Assembly: GCA_030762175.1 (NCBI GenBank)
Contig: CM060831.1
Coordinates: 139,725,001 to 139,789,000 of the forward strand
Source of the DNA: Metallyticus violacea
Taxonomy: Eukaryota > Arthropoda > Insecta > Mantodea > Metallyticidae
Direction: 5' to 3'
Length of the DNA: 64,000 nt
Below are positions 60,480 through 64,000 of this stretch, piece by piece (the stretch's first letter is position 1; each line of letters opens with the position of its first letter). The translations under genes and the position numbers were made by a program. The notes under the pieces are model-generated. The model worked only from the letters and a program-made list of their open reading frames with translations, ran no database searches and was not told where the DNA came from.

Positions 60480-61330
60480 TGCAATAAGAAAAATAGTTTT
60501 TGAATATCAGTGAAATCTGAGTAGGGATTTACCTCAGTCTCCATATTAAAAATCGTTCTAGTGATATAAATATTTTTTCTTCACAACGAAACTCCGTATA
60601 TACCTTTTAAGTAAAACAAGTAAAATAGTTCCTGAAAATCAGGGAAAGGGCTATTAGGAGTAGGGATTTACCTCAATCCCCACATTTAAAAATCCTCTAG
60701 TGGCATCAATTTGTTTTCTCACCACGAAACTCCGTATATACCTTTTAAATAAAATTAAAAAAATATTTTTGAAAATCAGGGAAATCCATTAGGAGTGGGA
60801 AACCTGAAACTCAAATTTTAAAAATCGCTCTAGCAGCACCAATAGTTACTTTTTCATAAAAGACTCGGCACATACAATTTAAATAAAACAAACAAAAATA
60901 TAGTTCCTAAAAATTAGTGAAATCAAATTAATAGGATTGGGGGTGTACCTGAAACCCAGAATTTAAAAATTACTCTAGCGGAACCAATATTTGCTTTTTC
61001 GTAACGAAATCCATGTATAGCATTTAAATAAAACATGAAAAATAGTTCCTGAAAATCAGGGAAACCGGGCTATTAGGGGTAGGGATTTACCTGAATCCCC
61101 ATATTTAAAAATCGATCTAGTGACTTCAATATTTCTTCTTCACAACGAAACTCCGTAAACACAATTTAAATAAAACAAGGAAAGTAGTTCCTGAAAATCA
61201 GGGAAATCTGCGCATTAGGAAAGGGGGTTTACCTGAATCCCCATATTCAAAAATTGCTCTAGCAACACCAATATTTGTTTCTTCACACAAAATTAGGAAA
61301 ATCGGGCAATATTAAAAAGGAAATTTAAAA
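60480..61330 (+). repeat. Array of ~140-bp repeats (S3)
   Basis: The cleanest array: cores (ctattaggagtagggattta-type) near 60520, 60648, 60785, 60925, 61067 and 61208, spacing 128-142 bp. Units share tccccatatttaaaaatc, ctctagtg, acgaaactccgtatatacc and gttcctgaaaatcaggg. No coding sequence. Confidence 0.93.
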
Positions 61331-61830
61331 GCATTCTTGCATTTAATTTTCTCTATATTGTTTTAAAATAAAGAACAAATTAATTCTCCATATAAACTTT
61401 ATTTATGTATGCGTATGTTATATATTTAGCAAAAGCTCGTCGTGAAGATAGCAAATGTGAAATATTAATCTAATATGTGTTTTTTTTTTTTTTGATTGAT
61501 TTATTTATGCACGCTCTTTAACATCTCAGGTCATCAGCGTCCCATTCAGCTCAGGGCGTGAAACGGCCGACAAATTTTGCTCAGAGGCCTCTCTTTCAGG
61601 CTTGAGGTTCTTTTTCTTGCCGTAAATGTACGACACGGGACCCACGGCTTTACTTCCCTTCCGAAGGAAGCCATACTTAGGATTTTTACGCCCGAAAAAA
61701 TCCATCGATCCTGGCCGGGAATATGTGTTTTAGAATTATATTTGTATATAAGAGAGCTATGTAATAAGTTTCGTTACATATTTTTATTACAATAAAATTT
61801 TAATTAAATTTCAAAGCCAATGAAAATCGA
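61331..61830 (+). repeat. Tail segment following array S3, interrupted by SINE-A
   Basis: Homologous to 1080-1325: catttaattttctct, then tgtgaaatattaatctaat on the left of the SINE; agaattatatttgta, then aatttcaaagccaatgaaaa on the right. Confidence 0.85.
61484..61719 (-). mobile_element. 5'-truncated SINE-A
   Basis: The minus strand begins at cccggccaggatcgatgg, so the tRNA-like head is lost upstream of the B box. It runs to aaataaatc plus a poly-A tail (T-run ending about 61493). Target duplication aatatgtgttt(t) at 61472-61483 and 61720-61731. Comparison with the tail after S1 gives the empty site. Confidence 0.95.
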
Positions 61831-61899
61831 TGAAGCTTTCGACTCCATTCTGTCGTCTAAAGTTAACTGTTACGTTGGAAGTGAAACGATTTGGACCGC

Positions 61900-62170
61900 A
61901 TCAACCGAAAACTAGGAGGTTACTGAGCAAGACGGCATAAAATTAGGACTTTTTATATATAGTTGTGAAAAACATATTTGCTAACAGTGTTTTAAGTGAG
62001 AAATGTATTTTGACTATAGGATTGAGATTAGAAAAGAAATATAAGGAGCAGGTTTCGTTTTTGTACAGGCCGACGAAACGACAGATATTACATGCATGTC
62101 AATTTGTTGTGACAGTAAAGCGGCTGGAAGATTCACAATATTCATTGCTGTTTCTGAATTGATTGCAAAA
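61900..62170 (+). pseudogene. hAT-like (DUF4371/ZBED-type) transposase fragment
   Basis: One frame reads FVQADETTDITCMS, and a +1 shift continues QFVVTVKRLED. Together they give the …ADETTDxxxxxQ… signature at the start of the catalytic region in hAT-derived DUF4371 proteins. Upstream LEKKYKEQVSF is also compatible. Short and frameshifted; no termini found. Confidence 0.5.
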
Positions 62171-63224
62171 GGCTTAAGGCATACTTTAACAGCTGAACTA
62201 GGACAGTACCAAATAAACCAGAAGTCTATAGGGCAAACTTTACAGTTATGAGAGAATGTCGGAGAGGAGTATGAGTCTTGATAAAAGAGACCTCTTCACG
62301 CTACACACACCTCCATGGCCTGCTGAGTTGATGGATCACTTCAGGTGTGATGCTCCCTTCGTCTGTGATATAGCGCAGATACAAATTCCTTGACAATGCC
62401 CCAGGGAATTATCTAGTGTTGTAATATTGTTACATTTGGATGTCCATTATAACGGACCACCATGGTCAGACCAGTGGACTTGAAATTGGAATACGGGGAC
62501 AGAACGCTAAGTGTGAGGGTATCCCATCTTGCTGTACTCATACCTGTTTCTTGATGTAACTCAAAATAATATTGCATTAAAAACAGATAAAATATTTAGA
62601 TTGATCACACGTTTGTCGGAAAAAAGTATTTTTGAGACACTTCATTGAAGAGTTTTTGCATAGCACAACGTAAAGCAGCGCGATATTCCATGTCTGTATC
62701 TAATGATTTATTCACAAACCATAGACGAAGTTATAGGTGACGTTCTCTTTCATATTGCACCAGTATTTGGAACTTAACAAAGGGTTGATTCGGTAAGACT
62801 TAAGAGGACATTTCGAGTTGCATTTACTTTTGTCCACTGTTCGGCGTAATTCAAACACACGTTTTTTCCTAGGCAATCCTTTCATGGTAGGCTTATTAAA
62901 GCGTCTCCGGAACACATTATTCACATTTGTTCCGTGTTGACACTGGTCACTAACCGCTCCTCAGCGCTGTATCTGTTTGTATCAGTAATTCTTGCGGAAC
63001 TGGTTTCCGTTACATAGAAACGAAAGTTGTTTCCAACATATAGCATATTTTAATTACATTTGAAAACATTTCATTGACGTCGGGGGTACGGTGACTTCTA
63101 CGCCACCACGTAGAACAAATTGCTAATGGAAGTCATGTCCTGAAACCTTGAGGATTGTCATACAAAATAATTTACGTGGCTTTCTGAGAGCATGTTAAGG
63201 TAATGCCCAACAAAATTGGTGAAT
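62171..63224. other. No gene recognised
   Basis: Nothing identified; the short minus-strand ORF at 62712-62924 is basic and unrecognised. Confidence 0.4.
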
Positions 63225-64000
63225 AAAAAACCACTGTAGGTTTTTGTGTCTCCACCCTTTGACACACACAAAAAAAAAAAAAAAAGTCATCTCTTGAATG
63301 CAAAATTCTTCTAAGTCCTACTCGAGACAGCGCAAGGTTCACAAAGCTGTATAACACTGCAGCAGTTGTGTTATATGGCATGCACTAAAAACTCTGATCA
63401 ATGTGTGTTTTCCGTTAGCTCTGTGGCAGAGTGTGCAGTGATGCGGTGGTGCAGGTTCGCCTCCCCGGTATGAAGCACTTCTTTTTTTATATATTGTTTC
63501 TCATACACAGCAAGCTTTAACATTAACATATTATATTTCATTATTTTTTCTATCTAAATACAATATGCTGCACATATATTCCCTGCACATGCACAAAGGG
63601 CAAAAGATGACACAACTTTAAGAAGCCTGGGATGCTGTAGCCTCTCGTCCATACTATGGAAATCTGGCATCATCTATGCCCCCAAAAGTGAGGACATTTA
63701 TATATGCTGAGGGTTTATACAAGATACAGATTTATCAGTATTTCTATGTATTTTCATTTTAGAAGATGAATGTTTCTGTTCATCTATTAATTATTTGTAA
63801 AGAATACGTTAGTTTATCATTACGTTTTTGTGTGTACACGTAATACCGTAAAACTGAAAAGATATGATGTTAAGGCACCATGATGATCTACAACAAAAGT
63901 TTTGTATGAGATTTGAACTCAGGAGCTTCCGCAGTAGAGCAATGCCTTCTAAACCGCTCGGGCACCGCTACTCAACCCTACCGTTCTCTTTCCAATCCTT
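63225..64000 (+). repeat. Composite repeat R2, copy b
   Basis: Inverted counterpart of 30978-31905, running to the window edge. tRNA-like module A is on the plus strand at 63411-63475 (A box tagctctgtgg, B box ggttcgcctcc). The Tc1-type C-terminus follows at about 63620-63728 (EAWDAVASRPYY, NLASSMPPKVRTF). Module B is on the minus strand at 63903-63985 (A box tgcccgagcgg, B box gagttcaaatctc). It lacks the GT microsatellite of R2a. Confidence 0.82.

Overview
This is a eukaryotic, almost certainly arthropod (most likely insect), window. It has no operons and few long ORFs. It is AT-rich and densely packed with tRNA-derived SINEs, decayed Tc1/mariner transposons, LINE scraps, microsatellites and diverged repeat pairs. 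The species cannot be fixed from the sequence alone.

The one convincing host gene feature is a 74-nt internal exon at 12442-12515 (+). It has canonical AG/GT splice sites and encodes a segment of the I-BAR/IMD domain of the missing-in-metastasis (MIM/MTSS1) family. No neighbouring exon was found, so the best reading is that most or all of the window is intron of this gene, with at least 12.4 kb upstream of the exon and probably tens of kb downstream.

Layout. 1-1.3 kb: array of ~140-bp repeats with a (TAA)n block, a perfect 24-bp hairpin and a tail. 2.5 kb: SINE-A copy with a 14-bp target duplication. 7.0-7.6 kb: old mariner. 9.1 kb: SINE-A with a 5' inversion, then a possible LTR primer-binding site. 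11.4-12.0 kb: 3'-truncated mariner. 12.4 kb: MIM exon. 12.7 kb: SINE-B. 13.5-14.1 kb: nested palindromes. 14.4-15.2 kb: broken unrecognised coding sequence. 15.3-21 kb: three Tc1/mariner relics and repeats R3a and R1a. 23.6-24.7 kb: tandem duplication of a 545-bp unit. 26.2 kb: LINE 3' end. 31-31.9 kb: composite repeat R2a. 33 kb: SINE-A nested in SINE-B. 35-45 kb: SINE-A, SINE-B, a MITE and five more Tc1/mariner pieces. 48 kb: second 140-bp array (inverted). 49.4-50.6 kb: R1b (inverted copy of R1a). 51.6-57 kb: SINEs and unrecognised ORFs. 57.8-59.7 kb: two adjacent mariners, one with both inverted termini. 60.5-61.8 kb: third 140-bp array with the same tail as the first, carrying a SINE-A insertion. 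61.9 kb: hAT-like scrap. 63.2-64 kb: R2b, inverted copy of R2a.

The genes do not work together as a system. Nearly everything is a fossil of independent transposition. The most unusual structures are the R2 element (two convergent tRNA-like modules bracketing a captured Tc1-type transposase C-terminus, present twice) and the 140-bp array element (three loci, two with the same tail).
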